A stretch of 64,000 nt of DNA from Enterobacter hormaechei subsp. hoffmannii (GCF_001729745.1 NZ_CP017186.1:2418001-2482000); one strand, 5' to 3'. Counted from the first letter of the stretch, positions 28,367 to 37,205 are shown. The notes: generated by a model from the sequence alone, not told the origin. Numbers and translations are program-made.

Positions 28367-28804
28367 GGTGGTTTCCGCTTCGCTGCAGCGCCTTATCGCG
28401 CCATGTGATGAGCTCGGTCACGCTCAGGGAATAAAGCTCTGATGGCGGCCAGTGAAAAATCACCGCGATATCCGCCATCAGGTCATCGACCGAAAGGTTA
28501 TCGGGGAACGTCAGCGAGCCGAAGATGGCGACAAAAAACCGACCACCTTACCGGCGAACAAAATCAGGTCTGACGCTTCCAGACGCATGACCTCATGCTC
28601 GGTGAGCGCCGGGTACGTCATGCGCGGCAGCACCTTAATCAGCGCATCGACGTCAGAGTTTGCCAGCGAGGCCAGACTCACACCGCGCAGGGTTCCCGCG
28701 TTGGGTTTTGTGACGGTCACCTGCTCGATTTTCTGCTCACCGCGCATGATGGGGTTATCGAGGATCACAATGTTTGAGTTTTCGGTTTCGTTGATGTTTT
28801 CCAT
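28356..28804 (-). CDS. E': Tail assembly chaperone gpE+E' (product of -1 frameshift)
   Basis: Translating gene E and slipping back one base at TTTTTTG (28532-28538, - strand) continues the chain as FFVAIFGSLTFPDNLSVDD ... ELITWRDKALQRSG and stops at 28356, 11 bp inside T. The extension matches the P2 E' end as I recall it. Such E/E' pairs guide the tape measure during tail assembly. The total is about 150 residues. Confidence 0.85.
28511..28804 (-). CDS. E: Tail assembly protein gpE
   Basis: 97-residue unshifted product MENINETENSNIVILDN ... GKVVGFLSPSSAR. It corresponds to P2 gpE, between FII and T. A slippery heptamer near its end yields the longer E+E' form. Confidence 0.92.
   Translation of the reverse strand: MENINETENSNIVILDNPIMRGEQKIEQVTVTKPNAGTLRGVSLASLANSDVDALIKVLPRMTYPALTEHEVMRLEASDLILFAGKVVGFLSPSSAR
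28532..28538 (-). other. Slippery heptamer for programmed -1 frameshift
   Basis: TTTTTTG on the - strand, in the zero frame read as T-TTT-TTG across GGT TTT TTG. It is the same heptamer reported for P2 E/E'. Confidence 0.85.
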
Positions 28805-28860
28805 GATGTTGGTCTCGTCAAAGTTAACTGAGCGGCCAGCCTGACTGACCGGTTAAGGGG

Positions 28861-29379
28861 TTACAGGCCGATGGCCTTACGGTGTTCCGCCAGACGGTCG
28901 ACGCCGTCGACTTTCATCACCATGTTGATGACGTCAATCTCGATGACCTCTTTGCCGTCAATCGTGAGCTGGTAGTAAGTACACTCGGTCGAGATTTTGG
29001 TCGTACCGCTTTCGCCCTGTTTGTTTTCGCCGCCGTCATACTCTTTGTGACGGCCACGCATGACCACCTCAACGGCAGAAATTGCGCCGGTGTCATCGCG
29101 CTGGTATGAGCCGGTAAAACGCAGCGGCACGCTATCCGCGCCCGGTGACGCGTACTGCGCCCACAGCTCGATATCAGGCAGACCGCCGAGCGTCCACTCA
29201 AGCGACAGCGCGTCATCATCGAGGCCGAGGTCAATCGACACCGAGCCCGGCATCCCGCCGCCACGGTATTTCTCAAGCTTACGGGTCAGCTTTGGCAGGG
29301 TGACGGATTCAACGACGCCCATGTAGCTGAGACCGTCGTTAAACATGTTCAGATATTTCAGTTTGCGTGGTAACGCCAT
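28861..29379 (-). CDS. FII: Major tail tube protein gpFII
   Basis: 172-residue P2 FII-type tube protein (MALPRKLKYLNMFNDGLSYMGVVESVTLPKL). It polymerises into the inner tail tube under the sheath. It lies directly behind FI. Confidence 0.95.
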   Translation of the reverse strand: MALPRKLKYLNMFNDGLSYMGVVESVTLPKLTRKLEKYRGGGMPGSVSIDLGLDDDALSLEWTLGGLPDIELWAQYASPGADSVPLRFTGSYQRDDTGAISAVEVVMRGRHKEYDGGENKQGESGTTKISTECTYYQLTIDGKEVIEIDVINMVMKVDGVDRLAEHRKAIGL

Positions 29380-29391
29380 GCTCTGAGCTCC

Positions 29392-30585
29392 TTAGCTGTT
29401 GACCGAGTCTGACAGGTTCGCCAGATAGGTATCGGTGATGCGCTGGCGCAGGGTCAGGTTTTCCAGCGGCGGGACGGGGGTGTAGTCGTAATCGATATAC
29501 AGTTTCCCCGCCTTGAGCGTTTCCACGCTGTTTGACTCCGGGTCGTACCAGCAGGAGCCGTCAACGATATAACCGTTGTTTTTCAGCTCGCGGAATTTCG
29601 CATTCATACCGGCGACGATGTCGCGGATAAGCGTCGCGGTGACGGGTTTATCAATCGCCCACGCATGCGCCTCCGCCATCGTGTCGGCAAGCACCTGCGC
29701 CGTGCGAGTGTAGTTTTCAAACAGGAAAAGCGGGTCATCTGAGCAGGTACGGTTGCCCCAGAATTTAAACCCGTCGTTACGAATAAGCGTGGTGACACCA
29801 GCCTGATTAAGCAGGTTTGCGTCGGTGGCTTTCTCCTGCAAATCCCACGAGACCGAGGCGCTGACGCCGGTGACGCCATTCACGCCGACGTTAGACAGCG
29901 TTTTGTGCCAGCCGGTCTCCTGGTCGATTTTAGCGCGCAGGCCGAGCGCGCGGGCGGTCGCCCATGCAATATCGGTATCGTTCGCCGTGGTGTCCCATGC
30001 CAGAAAATCAGGGTGAATGACCATCAGTTCGCGCTGGCTGAAATTCTCGCGGTAGGCAATGGCTTCAGAAATGGTCTTGCAGCCCCACGCGCTGATATAG
30101 CCAAACGCGCGCAGGCTCTGACAGGTCGCCGCGAGCGCGGTCGCCACTTCCTGAGAATCCAGCCCCGGCACGGCGAGAATGCGCGGCTTAACGCCGGTGA
30201 CGGTTTTTGCAGCCAGCAGCGCCTTAAGCCCGGTGTATTTGCCGTTTTCGTCGGTGGTGCCGATGATGTTGGAAATGGTCTCTTTCTGCGCCGCCTCCGG
30301 GTCTTCCGGGTCGTCGATACCTTCGGCAACACGCACAACCACAACGACCGGCTTGCACTGGTCGGCAATGGCCTGCAGGGATTTTGACAGGGTGCCAAGT
30401 TTACCGGCTTTAACGATGGCGTTTTGCACGCTGGTAATCAACACCGGCTCATTAAGCGGGAATGTTGAGTCGTCAGCATCGCTGGCCGTGCAGACCATGC
30501 CGATGATGGCCGTCGAGACGGTGGAAATGGTGCGCGTGCCATCGTTAATCTCGATGACCTCGACGCCGTGATGATAGTCGCCCAT
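29392..30585 (-). CDS. FI: Major tail sheath protein gpFI
   Basis: Contractile sheath protein of about 397 residues, MGDYHHGVEVIEINDGTRTISTVSTAIIG. Start 30585 matches the P2 family; the open frame extends 90 bp further upstream but those codons overlap the promoter region. First gene of the FI-FII-E-T-U-D transcription unit, with an Ogr box upstream. Confidence 0.95.
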   Translation of the reverse strand: MGDYHHGVEVIEINDGTRTISTVSTAIIGMVCTASDADDSTFPLNEPVLITSVQNAIVKAGKLGTLSKSLQAIADQCKPVVVVVRVAEGIDDPEDPEAAQKETISNIIGTTDENGKYTGLKALLAAKTVTGVKPRILAVPGLDSQEVATALAATCQSLRAFGYISAWGCKTISEAIAYRENFSQRELMVIHPDFLAWDTTANDTDIAWATARALGLRAKIDQETGWHKTLSNVGVNGVTGVSASVSWDLQEKATDANLLNQAGVTTLIRNDGFKFWGNRTCSDDPLFLFENYTRTAQVLADTMAEAHAWAIDKPVTATLIRDIVAGMNAKFRELKNNGYIVDGSCWYDPESNSVETLKAGKLYIDYDYTPVPPLENLTLRQRITDTYLANLSDSVNS

Positions 30586-30654
30586 CTGTTTAACTCCGTG
30601 GTTAAGGGGTGCGACTATTTTCTGTTGTGTGTGAGGAGTGAGAAACGAAAGGCC

Positions 30655-30676
30655 GTTGTGGAAGTGACAGCACAAC
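30655..30676 (-). promoter_or_regulatory. Ogr box of late promoter PF
   Basis: GTTGTG-N10-CACAAC, that is TGT-N12-ACA exactly, the dyad described for P2 Ogr and P4 Delta. Its centre is 80 bp before the FI start, so initiation about 55 bp downstream would leave a 25-base leader. Confidence 0.65.
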
Positions 30677-30708
30677 GCGCAGTGACCGGTTGCCGTGTGA
30701 GGAAAGGG

Positions 30709-30757
30709 TTATTGATCGTTATCAGCGATCAATAACGGTTAATTGATCGCTGATAAC
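30709..30757. repeat. Nested palindromes upstream of a small gene
   Basis: GTTATCAGCGATCAAT (30718-30733) and ATTGATCGCTGATAAC (30742-30757) are perfect 16-bp inverted arms 8 bp apart. Nested in them, TTATTGATCG (30709-30718) pairs with CGATCAATAA (30726-30735). There is no T-run behind it, so an operator is likelier than a terminator. Confidence 0.8.
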
Positions 30758-30813
30758 CATTATCAATGAAGGGATATTGTCGCTATCGTTGCGCCATTAA
30801 CGAGGGAGCGAGA

Positions 30814-30936
30814 ATGACAATTTTACTCTGGATTGTTGGTGGTCTGACTGCATGGTGTCTCTTTGGCTTTTGCTGGCTCAGGCTGTTTGCCGGTGATGAA
30901 ACAGAAAATGACTATGAAGAATGCCCCTACGACTAA
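30814..30936 (+). CDS. 40-residue single-helix membrane peptide
   Basis: MTILLWIVGGLTAWCLFG, one hydrophobic helix (residues 2-28) and an acidic tail ending EECPYD. AGGGAG stands 6-8 bp before the ATG and a hairpin with T-run follows the stop. It runs against the surrounding late genes at the place where P2 carries Z/fun. The function is unknown. Good RBS, own terminator and upstream palindrome argue that it is real. Confidence 0.6.
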   Translation: MTILLWIVGGLTAWCLFGFCWLRLFAGDETENDYEECPYD

Positions 30937-30959
30937 ACCCGCTTAACGCGGGTTTTTTA
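30936..30959. terminator. Terminator between the small peptide gene and G
   Basis: AAACCCGC TTAA GCGGGTTT-type stem followed by TTTT; it serves the + strand peptide gene and probably also G from the other side. Confidence 0.75.
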
Positions 30960-31475
30960 TTAGCTTTTCGAGGGTGGCTCAGGCCATACAATGTCTTCGG
31001 GCTTACTGGTATCAACCCTGTATAGTAATACCCGGTATCTCTTCCACGCCGATAAGTTGGCCTTTTCAGCATCAGTAGCCATCGACTCATCGACGGCACC
31101 CTGCAGAACGGAAATGGTAAGCCCCGCATCCTCAATGAGCTGCTTTTGTGTTTGTTCGGCAAGCGTTGCCGCATCAGGCCGGATATCATAAAAAACGCCG
31201 TCCGCGTATTTGAAATTCCCTGACACATCATCTGGCACGTTCAGGGGATCGACCTCGTAGACATCGCGCCCCTCCTCCATACCCATATACGAAACATCCT
31301 TTTCATAAGCGATGACAATCCCGTCATCATCCAGAGAGACCGCGCCTTTCCAGCCCATTAAGGTTTCATACCAGTCCCGGCCATGTACATCCTGAAAATA
31401 GAGTCCGGTGCGCATTACGCCGTTTATTTCAGCATGTTCATATTTATAAATAACTGGATTAATAAACGTATCCAT
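30960..31475 (-). CDS. G: Tail fiber assembly chaperone gpG
   Basis: 171-residue protein in the caudoviral tail fiber assembly family, directly behind the fiber gene. The C-terminal half (LTISVLQGAVDESMATDAEKANLSAWKRYRVLLYRV) is the conserved part. The N-terminal half is variable and presumably matched to the host-specific fiber tip. Confidence 0.9.
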   Translation of the reverse strand: MDTFINPVIYKYEHAEINGVMRTGLYFQDVHGRDWYETLMGWKGAVSLDDDGIVIAYEKDVSYMGMEEGRDVYEVDPLNVPDDVSGNFKYADGVFYDIRPDAATLAEQTQKQLIEDAGLTISVLQGAVDESMATDAEKANLSAWKRYRVLLYRVDTSKPEDIVWPEPPSKS

Positions 31476-31477
31476 AT

Positions 31478-33310
31478 CTAATCTCCAAGGTTAACCCATG
31501 CGCCAGTTTGTTTATTCAGGTACTGCATTTGACGGAAATAAACGCCGAGCTTGCGGCCATCACTTCTGCCGTTCATTTGAATTCCCGTCACTACGCAGCC
31601 AGCAGGTGATTCCCAGTTATCAAACCACGTATCAGTCGGGTTTCGGATTTGCTGACCACCCCGGCGGATACCGTTGACAATCCCATATCGCGCATCACAT
31701 TCGGCTTTCGTGTAAGCGCCTACATTACCTGCAGGGATCGCGATATTTGCCGTACCGTTAAATGACACGCCTGCAATAGTGCGTGCGGTTTGTAATCTGG
31801 TTGCACTGGCTGCATTACCTGTCGTGCTCTGGTTCCCGCCAGTATTCACCCCCGGTAAATTAATGTTTGCCGTTCCGTCAAAGGCAACGCCACCAATCGT
31901 GCGCGCGGTCTGTAGTTTGGTTGCAGTGGCCGCATTACCTGTCGTGCTCTGGTTCCCGCCGGTATTCACCCCCGGCAAATTAATGTTCGCCGTTCCGTCA
32001 AAGGCAACACCACCAATCGTGCGTGACGTCTGTAATTTTGTGGCTGATACTGCGTTACCATTACTGGCTAGTGCGCCTATATCTGCAGGAGTGGGTTTAT
32101 TGGCCGCGTCATACTGCTTAACCCATCCAGACCACGTCCCGCTGTAGAGCGAACGAATGTACGAGCGGGAGCTGTTATAAATCCGGTAAATCTGCGTGAT
32201 ACCAGCATGCTTATAAACTTCCAGCGAACCAGCGTTAGCCTCTGGATAGTTCCTCCCTGTTTGCGCCTGCGCGTTTGCTGGCTGGTAATACAGTCCCGGC
32301 GTGGTGTAGGCATTTAAATCCTCAGCATTACCAATTCCCACAGCCTGACCGTTAAAGATATCCTGCGCGGTAATATTGATATCGGTACTCAGCGCCCGGC
32401 CATTGACCTTGCGCCCTGACGGAACGCGACCACTTGCATTGTCATTCGCGGCCTTAACGGCTTTCGGTGTGGCAGCCAGCGCCTCAGACGTGCTGTCGGT
32501 CGCGCTGCTGAGCTGGACGATACCCTTTTGCGCCGTTGTGGCGTCCTGAGCCGTGTACTTACCTTTCGCAAGGTCATACGCTGCCTTAACCGCTTTCGGC
32601 GTCGCTGCGACGCTCTCAGACGTGCTGTCGGTCGCGCTGCTGAGCTGGACGATACCCTTTTGCGCCGTGGTGGCGTCCTGAGCCGTATATTTACCTTTCG
32701 CAAGGTCATACGCCGTCTTAACCGCTTTCGGTGTCGCTGCGACGCTCTCAGACACGCTGTCGGTCGCGCTGCTGAGCTGAGTGAAGCCCTTTGCGGTTAG
32801 CGTGGCGTCAGGATGGCGGCGGGACTGCTCATGCTCAGCAATTTTGTCGTCGACGTAGTCCTGCGTTGCCATCACCGTTGAGGTATCAATCGTCAGTTCC
32901 ACTGACTCGATGTCGCTCACCATGATAACCATACGCACGGTCTGCGCGCGGCCTGACCCCTCCGCCAGCGCAGGCTTGTAGCTTTCGGCCATGTTGCCGA
33001 CCGCAATCAGCGTGCCGGTGTCATCATAGAGCCCGAGCTCGCGCATCCAGAAACCGCCGGTCTCCGGCGGGATAAGCAGTTCCGCCACAACGTAATTTTT
33101 ATTCTTTTTGTCCTGGCTGATTTTGTTCAGCGCGTGACGCCAGACCTCTTTGACGAGTTTTGTCTGGTTCGGGTCAGGCACCGGCAGCGTGCCGCCACCG
33201 TCACCCACGGCCATCGCCGTCAGGTTCACCTTTTTCCCGTTCGGGAGGGTCGCTGCAGCCAGCTTGATTGCACCGGCTTTGGTGATGACCGTTTTGTATT
33301 TCACTCTCAC
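31478..33310 (-). CDS. H: Tail fiber protein gpH
   Basis: 610-residue fiber. The first ~190 residues (MRVKYKTVITKAGAIKLAAA ... ESVELTIDT) are the conserved P2 baseplate-attachment part. Then come tandem 44-residue repeats (AQDATTAQKGIVQLSSATDS) and further out 40-residue repeats (ARTIGGVAFDGTANINLPGV), ending in a unique tip (RRGGQQIRNPTDTWFDNWES) that should set host range. It starts at GTG 33310. Confidence 0.93.
   Translation of the reverse strand: MRVKYKTVITKAGAIKLAAATLPNGKKVNLTAMAVGDGGGTLPVPDPNQTKLVKEVWRHALNKISQDKKNKNYVVAELLIPPETGGFWMRELGLYDDTGTLIAVGNMAESYKPALAEGSGRAQTVRMVIMVSDIESVELTIDTSTVMATQDYVDDKIAEHEQSRRHPDATLTAKGFTQLSSATDSVSESVAATPKAVKTAYDLAKGKYTAQDATTAQKGIVQLSSATDSTSESVAATPKAVKAAYDLAKGKYTAQDATTAQKGIVQLSSATDSTSEALAATPKAVKAANDNASGRVPSGRKVNGRALSTDINITAQDIFNGQAVGIGNAEDLNAYTTPGLYYQPANAQAQTGRNYPEANAGSLEVYKHAGITQIYRIYNSSRSYIRSLYSGTWSGWVKQYDAANKPTPADIGALASNGNAVSATKLQTSRTIGGVAFDGTANINLPGVNTGGNQSTTGNAATATKLQTARTIGGVAFDGTANINLPGVNTGGNQSTTGNAASATRLQTARTIAGVSFNGTANIAIPAGNVGAYTKAECDARYGIVNGIRRGGQQIRNPTDTWFDNWESPAGCVVTGIQMNGRSDGRKLGVYFRQMQYLNKQTGAWVNLGD
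31779..32050. repeat. 120-bp tandem repeats in the distal fiber
   Basis: Two to three copies of a 40-codon unit; for example the stretch beginning at 31858 recurs at 31978 with few changes. They encode TIGGVAFDGTANINLPGVNT. Confidence 0.85.
32440..32800. repeat. 132-bp tandem repeats in the fiber shaft
   Basis: About 2.5-3 copies of a 44-codon unit; TGAGCTGGACGATACCC occurs at 32509 and again at 32641. Such repeats are common in P2-type fibers and can recombine. Confidence 0.85.
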
Positions 33311-33321
33311 TGTGCTCTCAC

Positions 33322-33852
33322 TTATCCGGGGTAAACCGTGATGATGTCGCCGTCATAGGACAGAGCGCCGGTGTAGAGGTAGCCGGGGATGTCCTGAATA
33401 ATATTGAGGCCAATTAAATGGCGGCTGGCGGGCTTTGCATCGGCGATAAGCCGCTCCATTTCGTAGTACATTTCCTCGGTGATGCCGGTCTCCAGCACGC
33501 CGATATCGAGGCGAAACGTGCCGGGCGGGTCCTTTGTCTCCCACCATTCAGAGACGTTAATCAGGTAGCCGAGCGGCTCCACCACGCGGCGCACTGCGCC
33601 AATCGTCCCCTTGTGCGCATGGATAAACCAAGCCGCGCGGATCACTTCCCGCTTTGTGTCCTCCGGCCAGCTCTCATCCCACCGGTCGACGGAAAACGCC
33701 CACGCCAGCCACGGCAGCAGGTTTGCCGGGCAGTCGTCAGGGCTCCAGAGACGGCGCAGGGGAACGGGGGTGTTTTCGATTTCAGCGCAGGCGCGCGCCG
33801 CCGCGATCTCAAGCGGTGACGAGCCCACCGGCAACAGGCGGGTGTCATTCAT
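33322..33852 (-). CDS. I: Baseplate protein gpI
   Basis: 176-residue tail protein I family (MNDTRLLPVGSSPLEIAAARACAEIENTPVPLR...). It links baseplate wedge and fiber in P2. It overlaps J by 8 bp. Confidence 0.94.
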   Translation of the reverse strand: MNDTRLLPVGSSPLEIAAARACAEIENTPVPLRRLWSPDDCPANLLPWLAWAFSVDRWDESWPEDTKREVIRAAWFIHAHKGTIGAVRRVVEPLGYLINVSEWWETKDPPGTFRLDIGVLETGITEEMYYEMERLIADAKPASRHLIGLNIIQDIPGYLYTGALSYDGDIITVYPG

Positions 33853-34753
33853 CGTTGCCCCCTATGGTGACGCTGTACTCGCTGCACCATGACGCCTGCG
33901 TGTCATCGAGCACGATGTCGGCCACCGGCGCGGCCAGCTCGACGCGCTGCACGCCCTCGACGTGTAGCGCTGCATAGATGGCAGATTTACGGATGTCACG
34001 CCCGAGGCGGTGCTGCGCGCTGATATACGCCTGCAGCTTTGTTTTTGCCGCACTGAGCACCGGCTCGCTTTCGGGACCTGGGTAAAGGTAAAGCGACGCG
34101 GTGATTTTATAGTCGACAATTTTTGCTGACTGCACTGTCACGCGGTCGGCAACCGGCCGGACGTCCTCGTCGTTAAGCGCAGTGCGCACGATGGCGAGCA
34201 GCTCGTCAGAGGCGACGCCGTTATTTTCACGCGACAGCACAGACACGGTCACACACGCAGGCGCGGGACTGATGACGGAAATATCTGCGACACGCCCGTC
34301 AGCGCTGCGGCCATGAAACTGGTATGAGCCGGTTGAGCCTGCGGTACTCAGCCCCTCAAAAGCCTGTTGAATGCGCAGGCGGTAGTCGGTATTCGACTCC
34401 ATCACAGCTGGCGTGGGCGGAAACGTCGTGTCGTCTGCAGGCGTGATGACAAGGCGCTCGACGTTATAATTTCCGCCTATCTGATCAAGGTCGGCATCTT
34501 CTGCATACGCCAGCATGACCGCACGCGCGGCCTCGTTGACGCGCTGTCGCCAGATAACTTCCCTGTAGGCGTTTTCCTGCAGCAGCTTCACAATCGGCTC
34601 TGATTCGAGTGTCAGCGTGCGCGCGACGGCCTCCTGCTGTTCCTCGGGATATAACGAGACGAGCGTCGCCTTACGCTCTGCGAGAATGGTCTCATAGTCC
34701 AGCATTTCCACGACATCGGGCGCGGCGAGCTGGTTCAGGTCAACAATTGCCAT
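33845..34753 (-). CDS. J: Baseplate wedge protein gpJ
   Basis: 302-residue baseplate J family protein, homologous to T4 gp6. The conserved N-terminus (VVEMLDYETILAERKATLVSLYP) and the core VIWRQRVNEAARAVMLAYA are present. It sits in P2 order between W and I. Confidence 0.95.
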   Translation of the reverse strand: MAIVDLNQLAAPDVVEMLDYETILAERKATLVSLYPEEQQEAVARTLTLESEPIVKLLQENAYREVIWRQRVNEAARAVMLAYAEDADLDQIGGNYNVERLVITPADDTTFPPTPAVMESNTDYRLRIQQAFEGLSTAGSTGSYQFHGRSADGRVADISVISPAPACVTVSVLSRENNGVASDELLAIVRTALNDEDVRPVADRVTVQSAKIVDYKITASLYLYPGPESEPVLSAAKTKLQAYISAQHRLGRDIRKSAIYAALHVEGVQRVELAAPVADIVLDDTQASWCSEYSVTIGGNDE

Positions 34754-34758
34754 AGCGT

Positions 34759-35109
34759 TTAACTCAGTGGAATGGTGAGGGAAAAGAGCTGGCCGCTGGC
34801 CGAGCGCGTGCCGGTGATGTCGACATACAGCCCGCCGTCATCCTCCGACCGCTCAAAGGTGATGCTCGTCAGGCTGACGCGCGGCTCCCATTTCTGGATC
34901 GCGGAATAACACGCGGCCATAATCTGCAGGCGCAGCGCCGGGGTCTGCGGCTGGTCAATCAGTGCTGACAGGAGCGAGCCGTATTCACGGCGCATGACGC
35001 GCGAGCCAACCGGCGTAACCAGAATGTCGCGCACGCTTTGCCTGATGTGCTCGACCTCAGAGATACTGAGGCCGGTCTGGCTGTTCATTCCCAGATAACG
35101 CACTATCAT
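34759..35109 (-). CDS. W: Baseplate wedge protein gpW
   Basis: 116-residue GPW/gp25 family protein (VGSRVMRREYGSLLSALIDQP is the family core). It starts sheath polymerisation from the baseplate. It overlaps V by 4 bp. Confidence 0.95.
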   Translation of the reverse strand: MIVRYLGMNSQTGLSISEVEHIRQSVRDILVTPVGSRVMRREYGSLLSALIDQPQTPALRLQIMAACYSAIQKWEPRVSLTSITFERSEDDGGLYVDITGTRSASGQLFSLTIPLS

Positions 35110-35747
35110 TTAGTACCCTCCGTCCAGCTTCCGCCCCGTTCGACGCCGCCGTGGTCGTGGTTATCCACCTGCACGCCGTTTGAGGTAAATGTCCCGCCGG
35201 TGTGCTCAATGTTCCCGGACATCTTCCCGCCTTTCTGCACTTCGAGCGTGCCGGTCGTCAGCTTGTTGGTGCATACCACCTCGGGCGTATCGAGCGTGAT
35301 ACGGGTTTCCGCTTTCACCAGCACCACCGGCACGGTGACCGCTATGGACTCAGACGCGGTGACGTCTGCGGTTTTGATGCCTGACACAGTGAGCGCGCCG
35401 TTTTCGGGCTCGTACTCAATAACCGCCCCGTCAGGAAAGGAAACGTGAAGCGCATCAGGGGAGGCTGACGGCGCGGGATGGTCATCCGAGAAAATGCCGG
35501 GCAGCACAAATGCCGTATCGAGTTCGCCGCCGATCGCCAGCAAAAGCACTTGCTCGCCAACGGATGGAGCCCACCACACCCGCGAGCGACCGGCGCGACT
35601 GGTAAGCCAGTTCAGCCAGGTAGTTTCCATGCCGCCGGTCTGGACACGACAAAGCCCCTCGTAGTGGTCGACGTCGGTCACGATGCCGGTGCGGATAAGG
35701 TTGCGGATCGCGCGTGCGATTTCCTGCAGAGAATTTAGATTATTCAT
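35106..35747 (-). CDS. V: Baseplate spike protein gpV
   Basis: 213-residue membrane-piercing spike of the P2 V family. An OB-fold N-terminal part (GRSRVWWAPSVGEQVLLLA) is followed by the beta-helical C-terminus with repeated TVP.V..KAET and the histidine-bearing NHDHGG end, where P2 binds metal. First gene of the V-W-J-I-H-G unit. Confidence 0.94.
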   Translation of the reverse strand: MNNLNSLQEIARAIRNLIRTGIVTDVDHYEGLCRVQTGGMETTWLNWLTSRAGRSRVWWAPSVGEQVLLLAIGGELDTAFVLPGIFSDDHPAPSASPDALHVSFPDGAVIEYEPENGALTVSGIKTADVTASESIAVTVPVVLVKAETRITLDTPEVVCTNKLTTGTLEVQKGGKMSGNIEHTGGTFTSNGVQVDNHDHGGVERGGSWTEGTK

Positions 35748-35794
35748 GGAGAAAGGATGCCGCCGGGCAAGGCCAGCGGCAATCGAGGGGGGTT

Positions 35795-35815
35795 TTGTGA
35801 TGTATGAAACAACAG
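35795..35815 (-). promoter_or_regulatory. Candidate Ogr site of late promoter PV
   Basis: On the - strand CTGTTGTTTCATACATCACA; 15 of 20 positions agree with the candidate between O and P. TGT and ACA are 13 or 10 apart instead of 12, and the distance to V is short, so this is tentative. Confidence 0.3.
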
Positions 35816-35876
35816 CCTAGCTAATAAGTTGAATCCAGCCTTAGTAAAATTTACTTAGAACATCTACAAAGTAGGT

Positions 35877-37049
35877 TTACTTTCCGTCTTTCGGAATAAC
35901 TTTGCCAGCCAACTCCGCAACCGTTGCAGCCCCGTCTAATAAAGAAGGTATATTCTCAGAGGAAAGCTGAATAGGACTAAAAATTAACTTCTCAAATAGC
36001 ACCCATGATTCCTTATCGGCGCTGCTTTTATTTTTTGTTTCTACGTAATCATGTATAAATTCACATAAACTCAACCTCTGCTCAACTTGCAGCATTTGCG
36101 TTTTAATCGCTTTACCTTCAATGTAATACAACCGCATAAAATAAAAAATCAACAACTCGAGTGAAAATATCGGCAAGTAATATGCAATTGCAGTAACGTC
36201 AATCTTAACTTCATACAAATTAAACACATGATTCAAAAAAACCAAGGCCGGAATCAATATTAAAACAAAAATAAAATATCTTGTCACACGCGAATTTTCT
36301 TTGAATTCATTTTTTTTGGCGCTTAGTAAATTTGAAAATGCCTTGCTAAGTAAAACAAAATTAAAATCACCTTTGTATTCTGTTAATTTATCACAATAAC
36401 CTTGTAAATCACCCTTTGAACTCTCAGCCTCATTTATTAGGATGCCAATATCTGTTTTATATTGTTCAATTTTCACGCCTCCAATCTCGATCCCCCTGTT
36501 AATTTGAGCAGTAAACTTCTCTTCATATCCGCTTACATCATTAGCCATTTTTTTCATGTCATCGAAATCTTTGGATTTTAGCAACCCCATTATCATTGCT
36601 GAAGGAAGAGATCGTTCAATCCATATGAACTGAACATTATATTCTGAGGAAGGAGTTAATTTATCTAATCGTTCTAAAACTCTTGTTGATATGAAAGAAG
36701 GTGTGCGGTACGAATCTTGATTCCAAAAGTAATACTCATAAACAACTCTCAACAGGTTGCTTAAAAAGTACATTTTATTTAATTTAATCTCCTCAAAACT
36801 TGGCCTTGCTCTATCCTCGAGATGTCTTTGATTAAATTGCGTGCATTTGTTAAGCTCATCCCTTCTGTTAACGTACAACCTCCCAAAATACGTCCATGAA
36901 AGAGCAATAACAGCATCAACAAGATACTCATCCGATACCATTTCCAAATCATTAGGGATCTTTTCGACATCACCACACTCTGAACGAATGTAATTATTAA
37001 TCATGTCAAATTCAATTTGATAACTATCATTCCAAAATGTCACTTTCAA
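35877..37049 (-). CDS. Unrecognised cargo membrane protein between S and V
   Basis: 390 residues, A+T-rich codons unlike the flanking phage genes. Seen: an acidic/aromatic N-terminal half, a likely coiled-coil stretch (about 160-250), then two transmembrane helices (about 257-277 and 285-306) and a 80-residue cytoplasmic tail. No catalytic motif was recognised. The insertion splits the V and S units where P2 has no gene. An anti-phage or superinfection-exclusion role is possible for a membrane-anchored lysogen gene, but unproven. Confidence 0.75.
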   Translation of the reverse strand: MKVTFWNDSYQIEFDMINNYIRSECGDVEKIPNDLEMVSDEYLVDAVIALSWTYFGRLYVNRRDELNKCTQFNQRHLEDRARPSFEEIKLNKMYFLSNLLRVVYEYYFWNQDSYRTPSFISTRVLERLDKLTPSSEYNVQFIWIERSLPSAMIMGLLKSKDFDDMKKMANDVSGYEEKFTAQINRGIEIGGVKIEQYKTDIGILINEAESSKGDLQGYCDKLTEYKGDFNFVLLSKAFSNLLSAKKNEFKENSRVTRYFIFVLILIPALVFLNHVFNLYEVKIDVTAIAYYLPIFSLELLIFYFMRLYYIEGKAIKTQMLQVEQRLSLCEFIHDYVETKNKSSADKESWVLFEKLIFSPIQLSSENIPSLLDGAATVAELAGKVIPKDGK

Positions 37050-37205
37050 TCTCCAAATAAACCCAACGTTAATTTAAAACCAACATATCACCTTAAAATC
37101 AAAACATTCATAAACCATCAACAAGCCAGCAAGTTACTGAATGCATCATCCAAAAGCCCCTTCCTTAACGAATACTTAAAACACAGGATTTATAAGTTAA
37201 ACCCT

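Noticed and set aside
31779-32800. Fiber repeats as a CRISPR-like or minisatellite element
   Set aside because: The repeats are in frame, 120 and 132 bp long, and encode regular protein repeats of the tail fiber.
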